NCBI GenBank assembly: GCA_031310005.1
Contig: CM062382.1
Location: 1,922,001 to 1,986,000, forward strand
Length of the DNA: 64,000 nt
Source: Dactylellina haptotyla
Taxonomy: Eukaryota > Ascomycota > Orbiliomycetes > Orbiliales > Orbiliaceae
Reading direction: 5' to 3'
The notes beneath the pieces were generated by a model. That model saw only the letters and a list, made by a program, of their open reading frames with translations, was not told where the DNA came from and did no database searches. A program made the position numbers and the translations under genes. Every line of letters starts with the position of its first letter. Position 1 is the first letter of the stretch. Of this stretch, positions 48,224 to 60,252 are shown one piece after another.

Positions 48224-50347
48224 ATGTCAGCAGAGGCAAAGGTCCAGAGGACTTATCACACCAAAGCCACCGGTAATGCCTTACACACAGTTGAGAGGCG
48301 CTCACACAACGCCGAATTGAAGCTCTTTGGCAGCTGCTTTTGGTAATACAACCCCCCCACACTCCGCCGACAAACTGTGTATACGAGGTGGGTCAAGAAA
48401 ACAGCCCGAGATTCATTTGCTGACCCCTGAGATCGAGCTAGTCCCTTTGTGCAGGTAAATCAAATCTTCATCCACCGTGGTACTGGCATCTGGTCCCAGA
48501 ATCATCAGATCTTGATCGTGATCTTCGATGCTGAAAGTTTGGAATAAGCGAGTTTGGATCGCCCTCGAACTATCGGGGTAAGCTAGTGGTGGTGTCCATG
48601 CGACATTTGATCACTTCCCCAAAGGCTTCTTTGATTTAGGAAGTGATGTGCAACTGCTGATTGGACTTTGGGTATTCTTAGGCTGGAGTATCAATATATC
48701 GAGGTAAAATTTCGCGAAAAGCCTCCGTCAAGGCGCGGAAAAAGTGGGTTATACTTGGCTCATCAATATTACCCCGAGATTTAGGTTGATCCGTACAAGG
48801 TAGTCTAATTGAGTCTTTTCCTTCTACTCTTTTTGTTTTTCTGATTGTCCCCTATTTTCGCGAATCGTGGACAGGAACAGCAGGGTTGGGGAAGCTGATA
48901 TCACCCGTGGGGACACCGATAGAAACCAAAAGAACTGATGGACGTTAATCCCAGGGTAAGCGGGTTTTATGGCTGAGACATGGCTTGGGATTTCGCTAAT
49001 TTCGATCTCGATGGGTTTCTCTCTCCCAGGGACTAGGTAAGAATCACCTCAAAAAGGCACAAAACAAACCCGAAAAAAAAAGTTAATGCTCCGTGAGCTT
49101 GCGGGGCCTGATATCATATACTAATATGTGTTGCGTGTCTGCGATACAGTGCCTGCCCTTAAACATGAAGAGTGCGTAAGCCCGATCGGTAGAATGGGCG
49201 CGTGTGGTGGAGCTGTTTGGATGAAATCGAAATCGCATCGGGCTCTAACTTCGATTGGGGTTACAGATGGGGCTGCTACGAGTCGACCGTGCTCATGGAA
49301 TATGTAAGCTTTCGGTAACCCCTTTGAGCAAGTCGTTGGAATGTTGATTAATGTCGCCGGAAGCTCACACATTAGAATCATCATCATTAGATAGATGAGA
49401 TTGCGAATGAGAAGTTGCTTCCGCAAACTCCGAAAGAAAAGGCACACAGCAGACTGTGGGCAGACCACGTGCGTCGAAAATCTTAACGGTTTACTTTTAA
49501 GTGTTTGGTGTTTAGATATATATAAAACTCTTCCTTGTCATCGCTGACCGGAGCTCATTGCGAGAGAAAATTTGATTACAGATTTCACGAAATATTGTGC
49601 CAAACTTCTATCGGTACCTGCAAGCTCAGGAAACGGACAAGCAAGCCGAGCATGGAAGGGAGTTTGAGAAACAGGTTGGAGGTCTAGATTGGGCTCTGAT
49701 TGGGCCACACGCCGGAGCAGAAATCCAGCGCTAACGCATGCGTCCCGACCAATTCAGGTGAACAATTTATTGGATGCTGCAGATCGGGAGGGTCCATTTT
49801 TCACAGTAGGTGGCCCACCGCTACCCACCAAAACCCCGACGCTTTGGCGGGCCAGCATTCATTCAGCAATACATTCATGGCATCGCAGCTGGGTCCAAGC
49901 TAAGCCCAAATTTCCGAAACAGGGAAGCAAGATGACATTTGTTGATATTATGGTGGCCCCGTGGATCCTTCGCTGTCCTCGGGTCTTACAGCCATACAGA
50001 GGCTGGGAGCCACCTACGAAAGAGAGCAGATTTGGCCGTTTTATTGCAGCATTAGAGGCCGAGGAGGCCATTATCGCGACCACCTCTGGGGATGAATTAT
50101 ACCTCGACTCGTATGAACGCTATGCAGGTACGCACATGTCTCCTAACTGGCAGCATTGAAACCCTTTTTGCCCTTTTTTTTTTCTTCTTCTTCTTCTTTT
50201 CTTCTTCGTTTCGCTGGGTCTGTTTTCAATGTGCTGCAAATTCGCCTGCAGAGAAAAGACTCGCCCGCTGACCGCCAGAGAGCAGAAAATCGCCCGAACA
50301 CTAGCCAAGTCGCAAAAGCCATCAACGAGGGCCGAGGGCTGCCTTGA
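48224..50347 (+). CDS. omega-class glutathione S-transferase, 14 exons with microexons
   Basis: Glutathione-dependent thiol transferase, probably cytosolic. Exons: 48224-48342, 48442-48454, 48549-48577, 48682-48703, 48785-48799, 48923-48955, 49030-49036, 49150-49171, 49267-49303, 49391-49468, 49582-49674, 49758-49805, 49923-50127, 50286-50347. Total 783 nt, 260 residues, frame kept throughout. The joined protein follows the fungal omega-GST pattern: LKLFGSCFCPFVQRVWIALE with catalytic Cys40, VDPYKKPKELMDVNPRGLVP, then EESTV-like WGCYESTVLMEY for glutathione binding. The helical domain has FYRYLQAQE, GPFFTGSKMTFVDIMVAPW and ERYAENRPNTSQVAKAINEG. All introns begin GT and end AG, are 74-158 nt long, and most have a CTRAY branch point 15-45 nt before the acceptor. 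The weakest donor is GTTGGA after exon 11; intron 12 is also open in frame. Transcript support is not available here. Confidence 0.85.
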
Positions 50348-52674
50348 GTCTCGCCATTGGCACTAACTAACTAGCTAGCGGTGGGTCTCTTGGATGGAAA
50401 ATATGTAGGTATCGTTAGACAGAATATTAGTACTACCGAATTTGGATATCACAATATGTAATCGTATTTCGGGAAAAATGGAAAATAGAATAGAATAGAA
50501 TTAGTTAAACTGAAAATGCAGAGTAATGTAAGGTGTTGAGAGTTTGCCTGGGTTTGCCTGGGTTGAGGTTGTTGTGCTGGGTGCGGGCGTTCTATTCTTA
50601 TGTCACGATGATCGTTACTGGAGTTCGCAAACGAATTACAGGTTCAAGGCGGACGAATGAATGTGCTTGCAAAAACTCCGGTTCGAGATTTAAGCTTAGC
50701 TTCTTGGAGAGCTGGATGCAGGGTAAACGGGGCATTCTTATGCAATCTACCTGAGATGCAGGCAGTTAACGACCGGTACACGGAAGTTTTGTGTTAAATT
50801 TGAGAGAAAATTTGCATGGTATTACCCCCATACGGCATATATAATGTACCAGCGAGAAACGCAGTGGAGCTGGGTGGGCGATGCTGCTCAATGATGTCAC
50901 GGAAGGGTCCCTGGAGCCTCTTTTGGGGAACCCTCCCAGACCCCGTCGCTGGCCCTGGTCAGGGTAAGGCAAGCCCGTTTCATTTTCTTTTGGGGACGGG
51001 TCTCCCCACAATCGAGGTTTGTGTGAGGATCAATAAAATCCCGTTGCAAGCGAACCTTCGATCAATCAGCCATCTCCCGATTGTCTTGCAGCTGCATGGG
51101 GCATGATTCTAAAGCGTCAAACAACAAGCCACATTTCGGGCGCATAAGGAATGGATTTATTATCACCACCGCCGGTCGTGTGGTGTCTCTGTCTGCTTAT
51201 GCGGTGTGCTGGCCTTTTTCACGCTCGACGTGACGTCAGGTCAGCGTGGAGATCAAGGAGACCCTTATTAGATCGGATTTATTTAATTTTGGGGGGGAGG
51301 TTTTCACGTCCTCGCGGTCCGGAAACGGGGTGGCACGGGTATCGTGAGCGAGATCCATCTACGCCCATTATATAGAGATGTATTTCTATATATACTTATA
51401 AATAAGCTTATAAGGAAGCGAGACAGAAAGACAGACAGACCTTTTCGTCGCCGACGGGCCAGGAAAGTGACAACATTCATTCGGTCAGGCACCTACTCCT
51501 TCGACGCACTTCGAAGAATGACTATGCCAATCTTCTCTCAAACAGCCGGGTCTGAACTTCTGAGTCGAAATGGGATATCACCATGGCGTGTGTGAAGGGA
51601 AATCGAGGTTTTATATTGGGATCGGGCTATGGTCCCTCCAAAATACCAGGCGCTCCCCTTATGGGGAAAGCCTTGGGACCAGTACGTTGCTTAGCGTAGC
51701 AATTTGCTTCTTGCGGTGCACGCATGGGGTCCCCTCCTGCTCCTGCCCCGGGTACGTACCTCGAGGACCTCCTGCTGGCCGGACCAGCCCAAGAGTACTT
51801 CGGATATGTACAGGTACTCTCCTCCGGTGTCCTCGGTACTGAATGCCATCGCGCGATCCAGCAGAGTTTGCTGGCCTCGGTCACCCAATCTTCCTTTTTC
51901 CCACTTGCCCCCACCCCGGCTACCCTGTATATGGGAAAAGCAACAAATGCACCATTTCTCGCACGTCTCCGGCATGAATTCCCAGTCTCCGTATCCGAGA
52001 CTTGCTGATTTCCACTAATCTCCTGGGACTGAGGTAACCAAAGTGGTTTTTTCCAATGACGCAAATGCCCACCTGTGCTCTCCCTCTCCTCCAAGGGAAA
52101 GTACCTTGTACCTTACCCAGCGGCTTCCTTGACCCGTTCGATGGTACGAACGTGGAGTCCGCAAGCACACACTGCATACGGATTTTTCTTCTCCAGCTCC
52201 CACACTGACGTTATTACCTTTCTTTGCTTCCCTTTTCTTTTTCTGCTCCGTGTACCCAAAGTGACCTAACTCTCGCACCCCAAATACGGGCTGCCTGATA
52301 GCAGCCCTCTCGCCTGGATGTCGCAACCGAACGGGTCCTCTCCCTCTGTCTGAACCAGAATATTTATAATCCCGAGATCTCGCAACCTTCGTAAAGGTCT
52401 ATCCTTCATATTTCACCCCTCACACGCCTCTTTTGGACTTTTTTGATTTTTATATCACACTTAGTCTTTCACTTTACCTATATTTATTCACCCTCGTTCG
52501 GGTTTGAATATACCCATCATCCTTTCTTCGAAAGCATCTTCGTGCCTGTTCGCAGCCTTGACTCGTCGTCCTCGTTAGACCATCCATTCAATCCCGCGAC
52601 AAGTCTTTTTGAAAACGCCTGCAGGCGAAATATCTTAATTACATTCAGATTCGCATCTTATAACATCCTCAAAA
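50348..52674. other. intergenic; promoter and leader of the Nrg1-like gene
   Basis: 2.3 kb with overlapping frames on both strands around 51.6-52.1 kb (up to 155 codons) that match nothing I know and lie in a region of even base composition. From about 52.3 kb the sequence is pyrimidine-rich, as expected for a long fungal 5' leader. A G run is present at 51290-51297. No element recognised. Confidence 0.45.
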
Positions 52675-53496
52675 ATGGACCCACTCGCAGTAAGAACATC
52701 TGCTGGACGCAGAGTATCAATTTTGTGTGACCAACCAAGATCCTCTTATCACCGCTCCTCGGACCCTTATCGTTCTTCGGACTCTTATCACCGCAGCTCA
52801 GAGTCCTACCGTAATTCGGAGTCGTACTTTTCAGCTTCGTACGGGCGTAGATCGCCCACTCCTCCGCTATCACCCGATTCGAGGCGACCATACCACTCGC
52901 AGAGGTCCGATTCCTATTGCTCAACAACCAGTGCATACAGCGAACCTCGAACCCCAATCACTCCAGATAGCATGCACCTCCCATCCCTAGGAAAATTGCT
53001 TCACCATTGCCCAGAAGGTTTCCGCCCCACAATGTCCTCGAGGAGCTCATCGACATCGTCCTGTGCGTCCTCGATATCGTCTGCCTCTCCGGTTTTGTCA
53101 ACGAAGTGCATAGAGGAAGAGGAAGAGGAAGAGGAAGATAGCTCGAACCCAGCTATCAAGAAGTCAGTCAGAAAATACACCTGCCATTGTGGCAAGTCAT
53201 TCACAACATCTGGCCACCTTGCTCGACACACAAGAATACACACCGGCGAAAAGAACTATGAATGCCCACAGCCTGGTTGTGGTGCCCGATTCAGCAGACA
53301 GGACAACTGTATGCAACACTTCAGGACCCACCAAGGAGGTGGTGCTAACAAGAGATCGGCGAGGAAGAAGAGAGTCGAAGCACCCGTCATAATTGCAGAT
53401 ACCAACGAATACCCGTCCCATTACCTTCCAGATTCGACGTTCTCCCAGGAGAGTGGTCTAGCAGCACTAGCAAGTATCGCAATGGACCGATATTAG
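52675..53496 (+). CDS. Nrg1-like C2H2 zinc-finger transcription factor
   Basis: Single exon, 273 residues. Two adjacent C2H2 fingers lie at residues about 169-219. The second half of finger 1 and the linker ([18 protein letters not shown]) and finger 2 ([19 protein letters not shown]) match yeast Nrg1/Nrg2, repressors of glucose-repressed and filamentation genes. In finger 1 the Cys pair is C170-X1-C172, not the usual X2. The N-terminus has degenerate repeats of a SYHRSSDS/SYRNSES type (residues about 23-52), then a Pro-rich [10 protein letters not shown] segment, a Ser-rich stretch and a run of Glu (residues 147-154, GAGGAA repeats in DNA). A basic tail KRSARKKR is a likely nuclear signal. 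The Nrg1 relationship is inferred from the fingers alone. Confidence 0.88.
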   Translation: MDPLAVRTSAGRRVSILCDQPRSSYHRSSDPYRSSDSYHRSSESYRNSESYFSASYGRRSPTPPLSPDSRRPYHSQRSDSYCSTTSAYSEPRTPITPDSMHLPSLGKLLHHCPEGFRPTMSSRSSSTSSCASSISSASPVLSTKCIEEEEEEEEDSSNPAIKKSVRKYTCHCGKSFTTSGHLARHTRIHTGEKNYECPQPGCGARFSRQDNCMQHFRTHQGGGANKRSARKKRVEAPVIIADTNEYPSHYLPDSTFSQESGLAALASIAMDRY

Positions 53497-56400
53497 ATTC
53501 CTTAAGTTTGGGAAAAGTTTATAAACGCCACCAGTAGTCAAACCTCCCCGTTTCTACTGTCCCCGAACCAGCTTGCATTTCAACGAGAGAAACTCCAAAT
53601 TTCCACTCAGAATCCCCATTTCTTATGGGAACCAAGGTTTAAACCGCCACATTATACGGAGTTTTCGGTCTCTTTTTTTTAAATTTCTTTTTGAACATGG
53701 GAGGCAGGCGAAAACAAAAATTCGAGAATTTGCACCGTGTCTTACGTCTTGGAAACGATACCCTTTGCATCTTAATTTTTTTATTTTTATTCACAGCAAT
53801 ATCTTTCTTCTCCTTCATCGGGATATTAATATAAGGAAAGCATGTTTGGCGTCTTTTTGGCAAGATGTTTGTTAACACTACCCGAGTTTCATTACTCGAC
53901 CAGCCAACAGCGTATCCCTCGGAAATGAATTTACGGGTTTTCACATTTTAATGGCTTTCAGAGTTTGTTATACCTACGTTGGTGGTTTGTTTCGATTATT
54001 GTACCATTTCTTTTTAACGGCCTCTGGATGAGCTGGCCCTCGGTTGCACGATATACTACTATTGTTTGAATTTCTAAGTATTTGCAAGAATTGTACAAAA
54101 AAGTTGGATAGCGTATCTAACGGGTTCTTTGAAGTTCCACTATTTATTTCTTTATTTATTTTTCGGTGGGGGATCACGGAGCAAGCATCTTACGATTTAT
54201 TACTTTTACTTTTTCAAAGTGGGCGGTGGGCCGTCTACCATATTCGATATTATTTTGCCCCAAACTCTCATCCTTTTTTTTTTTTTTTTTCGGGCAAGTA
54301 ATTTTTTGTACATAAAAAATTTCTATAAGTGGAAAACCCATCCCTAACAAAATATATATGCCCGTTTCAAGCAGAAAATTATCGAGTTTTTCTCTCCGAA
54401 CTATAGGAATAAAAAGGCCTTAAAAAATGGAAGATTTTGGGCTGTGCCAAGTCCTCTCCTCCAGAATGGATGGGATAGATGCGACCGGGCTCAGACTACC
54501 TCTATTCTGACAACCGAAGGGGAATGACCTGTCCATCATTTCCCTAGTTAAAGTCAATCTCTCGATCGCAGAACTTCGAATCGGTTGATCGACGGTCCCT
54601 TGATGAAGAGTCCGCGGTGCCCCCGGTGCTAGCGACCTGCCTAGTTTATCTGAGAGGATAAACGTACAGTGGTAGTGTGACCGCGCGTATATCCCTCTCT
54701 AGGAAGAAGTGTACAAGGTAACTTTTGGCTGAGGGGCAGTACGATAGATACAAGAGGAACTTACCCCGATTTCGATGTGCTCTATAACCCATCGACCGAT
54801 CTGAACGGCAAAGACATTTATCTTCCCAGGGTTGTCTGGTTAGGGTTGTGGGTTTTCTTCTTCGGTTTCAATTTTAGTCGGCTGTTTTGGGGAGGGAGAG
54901 GATGCTTGTCCGAAAGTTTGCCCATCCTCTTTGCGAACGGGCAACTGATAGGCATTCTCTCTTTCCCGATTATTGCCCCTCCCTTTCAGCCTACATGGTG
55001 GCTTTTCCTCATGGCTTCGACTCCTCCTGAGTGCATACTATTGACAGGGTTAGAAAAACAAGGTCCTTGTGCGAGCGAAGAAGCAACAATCCATTATAGG
55101 GACATGCGTGAGATAGCTGGCGGGTAGTCATTCGGGCTATGTTACTTGATGCGTTGAAAATATAGTTTTGGGTTCTGCTTTCGCAGTAGCCATCCGTCCA
55201 CCGAAGATTAATCCATGGCTGCTGGATTCTCAGGGTTCATGGCTGAGGGACGGCTGAGGATTGACAGGATACGACTGTTTTCTCGGGAATCTGCGTGGCT
55301 TTCGCCTTCTTGTAACAGCCCTTACTTTTTCTTTCATTTTCATCTTTCATTTTTATTGTTACTATTGACATTAATTATTCTTTTTCCCTTCCCAACTAGT
55401 CCGAAAAGGGGTTCTTTCTTGAGCTGTAATAATTTCGTCATGTAAGAGCTACCTATGAACGCGCGATACTCGGCTGGTAGATTCACATATATTTATATGT
55501 CACTGGATTGTGGAGCCAAAAAATGGTCTCGAATTTTTCGCAGAAGGCCTTGGGGGAAATGGCTAGCTTGAACCCTTGCATTTGATGATGTCAACGATCA
55601 AGCAAAACCCATCCTTAACTGCTGTATACTTGGTCTGAACTTTTGATCCCTAGTGGGTCGGGGAAAGATGGTGGTTCCAGCCTGCAGCGAAACGATAATC
55701 CCAGCTTCTCGGGCAAAGCACAAACCCACTACCCACAGGCACGGCACACAAACTTGTGCAGACCAAGAGGATAAAGGTGTCCAGCCCTCTTGCAGGGTCT
55801 AGTGTAACGAAAACTGCGGGTCAGGTGGGAGCTTTCGCATCAATTGCTGACAGGCGATAAAAGAGGACCTAGTATATATCAACCTAGCTCTATAATTCGT
55901 CGGAACACATATTTCCCATCCAAACCCTTTTTTTTGGCAGGGGGGAGTAGATATAACCGTTATCATTAGCTTTTCTTTCTTCGAACTGCCTTGTGGTGGA
56001 GTTAATTAATTGCATGTGAGGCTAGGGAGCCCGAAACTTTGAAGGCAATATCGTCGACCCGTCTACCATGAATAGATCCGGTTGCCGTGTACAACATAAA
56101 TTTCCACGGCATACACCGAGAGGCCCGACGGGGGCCCAATCGCGTTGGGGGTCCTTTTCATTCGTATCATGGGTGCATGTGCATGTGCGCGAGTTGCACA
56201 AAAGTTGCTGCATTATATATATATACGTGCAGCTGGCTGTATGTACTGGGGAGAATGCCATATCAATAACACACCAGATGCCGAAACTCCCCTCTGCGCA
56301 CGCGCCGATAAAAATGTCCATCTTAACCTTTGCAAATCTCGAATCCCAGGATATCGTTATGAACAATCAGCTGCAAGGCTAGTCAGTAAGGGCAGCGACG

Positions 56401-57553
56401 TACATAATCGAGAGTCAACGGCGACACAATAGTATCTCGGCTAATTAACCTAAGGAGGGTGTATGCACGTAAATCAAAACCAATTGACTTCGACGCTAGG
56501 GAAAGCTCTCAAATAAAATCCGCGTTTTCTTTCCTTTTGATTCTTTCTTTGCTTTCCTTCCTTTTTGCGCACTCCACACTTAGTTCAATCGAAAGCGCAG
56601 GCATCCGGAAATGGGCGACCGAATACGACCCGCAAGTTCTTTTTTCGCGGTCTTGTGTTTGTGCCTGCTGGCAAGGGAGATGGTGATAAAACGCATCAAA
56701 TCGACCGATTCGCCTAGATTCGGCAGTCACGCCCTTCTTAGTTTCAAGTTTTTATTTTTCTATCTTGTTATTTTTCTGTTGTACTATCCCGTACATGGGG
56801 AATCCTTTCTCTCGTGTCTCGTTAGGCGTTCATCTCCCTGCATCGGTGGAAAATTCGCTCGGAAAAGCCACCGCCGCCCAACCAGCTTAAGACTTGCAGC
56901 TGTCCCTTGAAATCAAGGCACGGATCGCGGAACACGGTTTCTTGCCTTTTGGGGCGGTGTCGCAGTGAAGAGAGCTCGATAAATTCTGATATCATCACCC
57001 GTGCCTTTATTTCCAGCGCTTTTGAAAAATACACCAAGTGATCAACATTTAAACAGGTTTGGGAAGATTCTCGAACTTCGCAGGCAAAGGGATTCCGCCC
57101 TTATTTAGCACGCGAAATGCAGCTAACGTGAAGGTTTACCATGTCAATCACAAGAACCCTGCAGCAACTGTTTCTTTCCGTACTAAAATGCTAATGGCTC
57201 AACAAACTACCGCAGCGTTGCAAAGAGAGACAAAAAAAAAATGAAGCTAATTTTGATCTCGATCGATCGATGGTGCAAGGATACCAAACGGTTTCTGTTA
57301 ACGCCCGAGCGGCGGAGTAGCTCCCAGAGGCACACCTAAGCATTCGTAATCCTCTGTCATGCAGACCCTGAGGATGATGTTGGTCTTTTGACAGAGTCTC
57401 TGTCTGTGCTTGGCTGGTGATTTGGATTGAATGATTTCGGAGGCTAGTCAGATATGTGCATTATATGCATTGTGCATACACACCAACGGAATGCCTTTTT
57501 CAGTCAAGGTTGATGACTGCAAAAGCAACCCTTACATAAGATTTCGGCTTTAA
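53497..57553. other. gene-poor region, 4.1 kb
   Basis: 53.5-54.4 kb is AT-rich with T runs (for example 54278-54290) and is probably the 3' flank of the zinc-finger gene. The rest holds short frames only, including a hydrophobic 99-codon frame at 56611-56910 that I do not trust because it lies in T-rich DNA. The last part is the 3' flank of the TBCE gene. No RNA gene or mobile element recognised. Confidence 0.45.
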
Positions 57554-59874
57554 TTATTTCTCCTTCACGGTTATTCTTGCCTTCGCGTCTACAACATAAT
57601 AATCAAGTTCTCGTAGCTCGTCTGCCAACCTACATATACGAACATATCCGTGTGTGTTAGCAAACAAACCGTCTTTGCAGAACATTTACATAAACGAAAA
57701 TACCACTGGAACAACCCGAATAGGTTGCAACTGTTGCGTGGTACTTACAGGGTTTCTCTGACGCTTTTGTCACCAACAATATTATCTTCTATCAGGCAGA
57801 GGGTGATGTCCAGAGGATTTGCGCCGAATAGCCGACCAATCAAGCCGGATAGCTTGCCGATTGTTACAGTGCGGGGAAATTTCTTAGTAATCGTCTTGGG
57901 CCCGTAAGTAGCCTCAACCTCTGCAGGCCAATTAGCAATCTGTGGTACGAAATATCAAGGTATATCTCTCAAATTCGAGCATCGTTGTCTTCAAAGTTGT
58001 GCACGAACCAATTAGTTTCGAGACAAGAGCGTCCTTGGATTTTTGGCGCAGCTCTCGGTCTATCGTCTGTTCACCATGTACTGTTTGACCCCGCATCAGC
58101 AACAAACAAAAGAGATATGAACAGAAAAACAAAAAAACGCATTTTCGGACCAGGTCGTGCCCGAACTAGACCTGCATAAATTGTGCATCGGAGTGTTAGA
58201 AGGGAATAGGAGACGTACAGACTTGCAGCTCCTGCCACCTTGTGTGCCGCGACAAGATTTCGGCTTCCTGTTCAACTGGCTTTTCTGACAGCTCTTTGAC
58301 AATTGTCGATATGTAGAACAATTCTGCATCCGCACGTTCCGCTGCTTTTATCTATGATTGCCTTATCAGTTCGAGGAAGTGAGGCCTTTCGGAAGCGAGA
58401 ACCCTGGAGTGGGTCAAGCTTTTTCCTTACCCCGCTGTAGTTAAGAGAGGAGACGCTGCTTCGAAGCCGGCCAATGGTAATTTGATAGGCTGCTTCTGAA
58501 AGGGTCCCACCATCATCAGTACCGTACAAGGGATTCTGGCTGATGCGCAATGCATCCAGTTTCGGGAAGGCGACGCGTATATCGTCGAGGAAGACCCAGT
58601 CATCTATTCTGTTAACTGATACATCAAGGAACACGACTTCAGGAAAATAGAGCTTATTGTCTTCCTCTGAGCTAGGTATCGGGTACATCGTTTTTATGTT
58701 GTTTCTCGAGAGAAGCAACCTGCGCAAACAAGGCAAGTTTTGGAGATCCGCTAGGTCGGAAAGATATTCAAATGCATGTTCTTCCAAACAGAGTGAATGT
58801 AGACAGCTTGCGATTTGAAGTTCTGACACTCGTGGCGCTATTGCTGGGGTCAACTTCGTCAAATCTCCTACCGCAATTGAGAGGTCAACCACGCCGGTAA
58901 AGTTGTCTAAAAGGCTGAAGAGCTTAGCTGAACGTCAGTTCTTGATATAATTTCGGCTGAAATTGGAAGGGAAAAAAAGCAATACTTCTGGCCATGTCAA
59001 TAGGAGATCATCGGCTTTTAGAGTCCTAATCTTGTTGAGGCCGTGAGAATTTTGTTCATTAACCTTCAGCCCAGAGAACCGATTGCCGCTAATTTGAAAG
59101 GGTGTTAGAGATCGAGGCGAGGAGGAACAGGGGTAGAGTGCATACTTGATAGATACTTTATCGAGGGCCTGTATACTGCAGCAGATATTCGCGACTTGCT
59201 GGAAGTCTTCAAAAAGATTACATGAAATATTCAGCTCTCTCGCACCTGTTTGATAGTATCCTTAGTGAACCACGCCCTTTAATGCATCTCTAGCCATACA
59301 GTAGCTATGTATCAATCGACAAGGAGTCGGGATCTTAGCCCTGTATACATACTGGCACATGTTTCGGTGATTTCGTCGGTATTGTTATCGCAATATTTGA
59401 TATTCTCGAAATCTAGGATAATGGCACGCAAAGTGTCCAGCTCGGAAAACTTCTTTGATATCTTGTCGAAACCCACTTCTTCTGCTCGTTTAGTGCCAAA
59501 TATTATAGGCTCTGGGATCCCACTGGCTTCCACATCCGCGATATATTTCCCTCTCATCCCTTCCAAAAACGACTTGGGGGGGTCGTGAGGGCGGTTCGGC
59601 CGGACGAAGGATCCCGCGCCAGCTCGTCTACCTACACATGATAGTTTATATCAATATATCACCACCGCATGTAAATGAATAAAGCCGAAAAAGGTAACAA
59701 ACATTTAAAGTATTCCGTGCCATTATGCTCGCCGGAATGCTTTCCTCGGGTAGGGTCATCCCACTCGACACCGAGCCATTCTCCCTTTGTGCCCTTAACA
59801 TCACCTACGTAGCGAACCGTACACAGCTGTGACTCGAAGGAGAGCCTCTGTCCCACATAGGAAGCTGCGCTCAT
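57554..59874 (-). CDS. tubulin-folding cofactor E
   Basis: Chaperone that binds alpha-tubulin and with cofactors C and D assembles the tubulin heterodimer. Nine exons on the minus strand: 59874-59703, 59631-59353, 59245-59146, 59088-58986, 58922-58431, 58351-58219, 58080-58009, 57920-57749, 57629-57554; 532 residues, normal for the family. The N-terminal CAP-Gly domain includes GEWLGVEWDD and GKHSGEHNGTEYFKC. Leucine-rich repeats run from about residue 150 (RELNISCNLFEDF) to about 345 (LPCLRRLLLSRNNIKTMYP, FPKLDALRISQNPLYG). A linker with ELFYISTIVKEL and EILSRHTRWQEL follows, then a ubiquitin-like domain (PKTITKKFPRTVTIGKLSGLI) ending ARITVKEK. Frames join exactly at every intron. The exon 5 acceptor (AAG at 58923) is chosen because nearer CAG sites give stops. 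Confidence 0.93.
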
Positions 59875-60252
59875 GTTTGATGCCTATAATCCCCAGTGCG
59901 AGATACTTCAAACCGTCGTTTCTTATATATATGCCCGTGATACTCTATACAGGTCTGTGCAGACCGGTTTCCAGGATCCGCTGCTGTTGGTTGAAGTGGT
60001 GTGAACGTGTTGTTGTTGAGTTGTCTCGCTTGGTTCGATGTTGTTGCAGACCTCAAATTTTCGAATTGACGAAAACCTTCAACTACGGCCCATTTGCGTC
60101 TTTGCCCTTTCGGCTCCCATTGGACGGATTACGCTTCGTAGGTTGCTAATTCAACACGCCATACTTCAGGCCCGTATTTGCATCGATCTAACTTAAGGAA
60201 TTGCCAGTAGATACGGGGATTGGTCCAGGCGGACAAGCCAACCCGCGACAAG
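59875..60252. promoter_or_regulatory. bidirectional promoter of TBCE and uL10m genes
   Basis: 378 nt between two ATGs on opposite strands, with no other gene. It must contain both promoters and leaders. Confidence 0.6.

Noticed and set aside
49689-50159. Single 156-codon frame read as an independent gene or as a broken GST copy
   Set aside because: Its first part lies in intron 11, 117 nt inside it form intron 12, and its end runs into intron 13. The spliced 14-exon reading gives an uninterrupted protein that fits the family along its whole length.
51627-52094. 155-codon minus-strand frame with a competing + frame
   Set aside because: Low-complexity composition, no family resemblance, and both strands are open over the same bases. 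It lies in the presumed promoter of the Nrg1-like gene.
56459-56910. Hydrophobic + strand frames that could be small membrane proteins
   Set aside because: They overlap each other, lie in T-rich DNA that encodes Phe/Leu in any frame, and have no splice or family support.
60220-60252. Upstream extension of the uL10m frame
   Set aside because: The extension begins at a TTG and contains no ATG; the first ATG at 60253 starts a good mitochondrial presequence.
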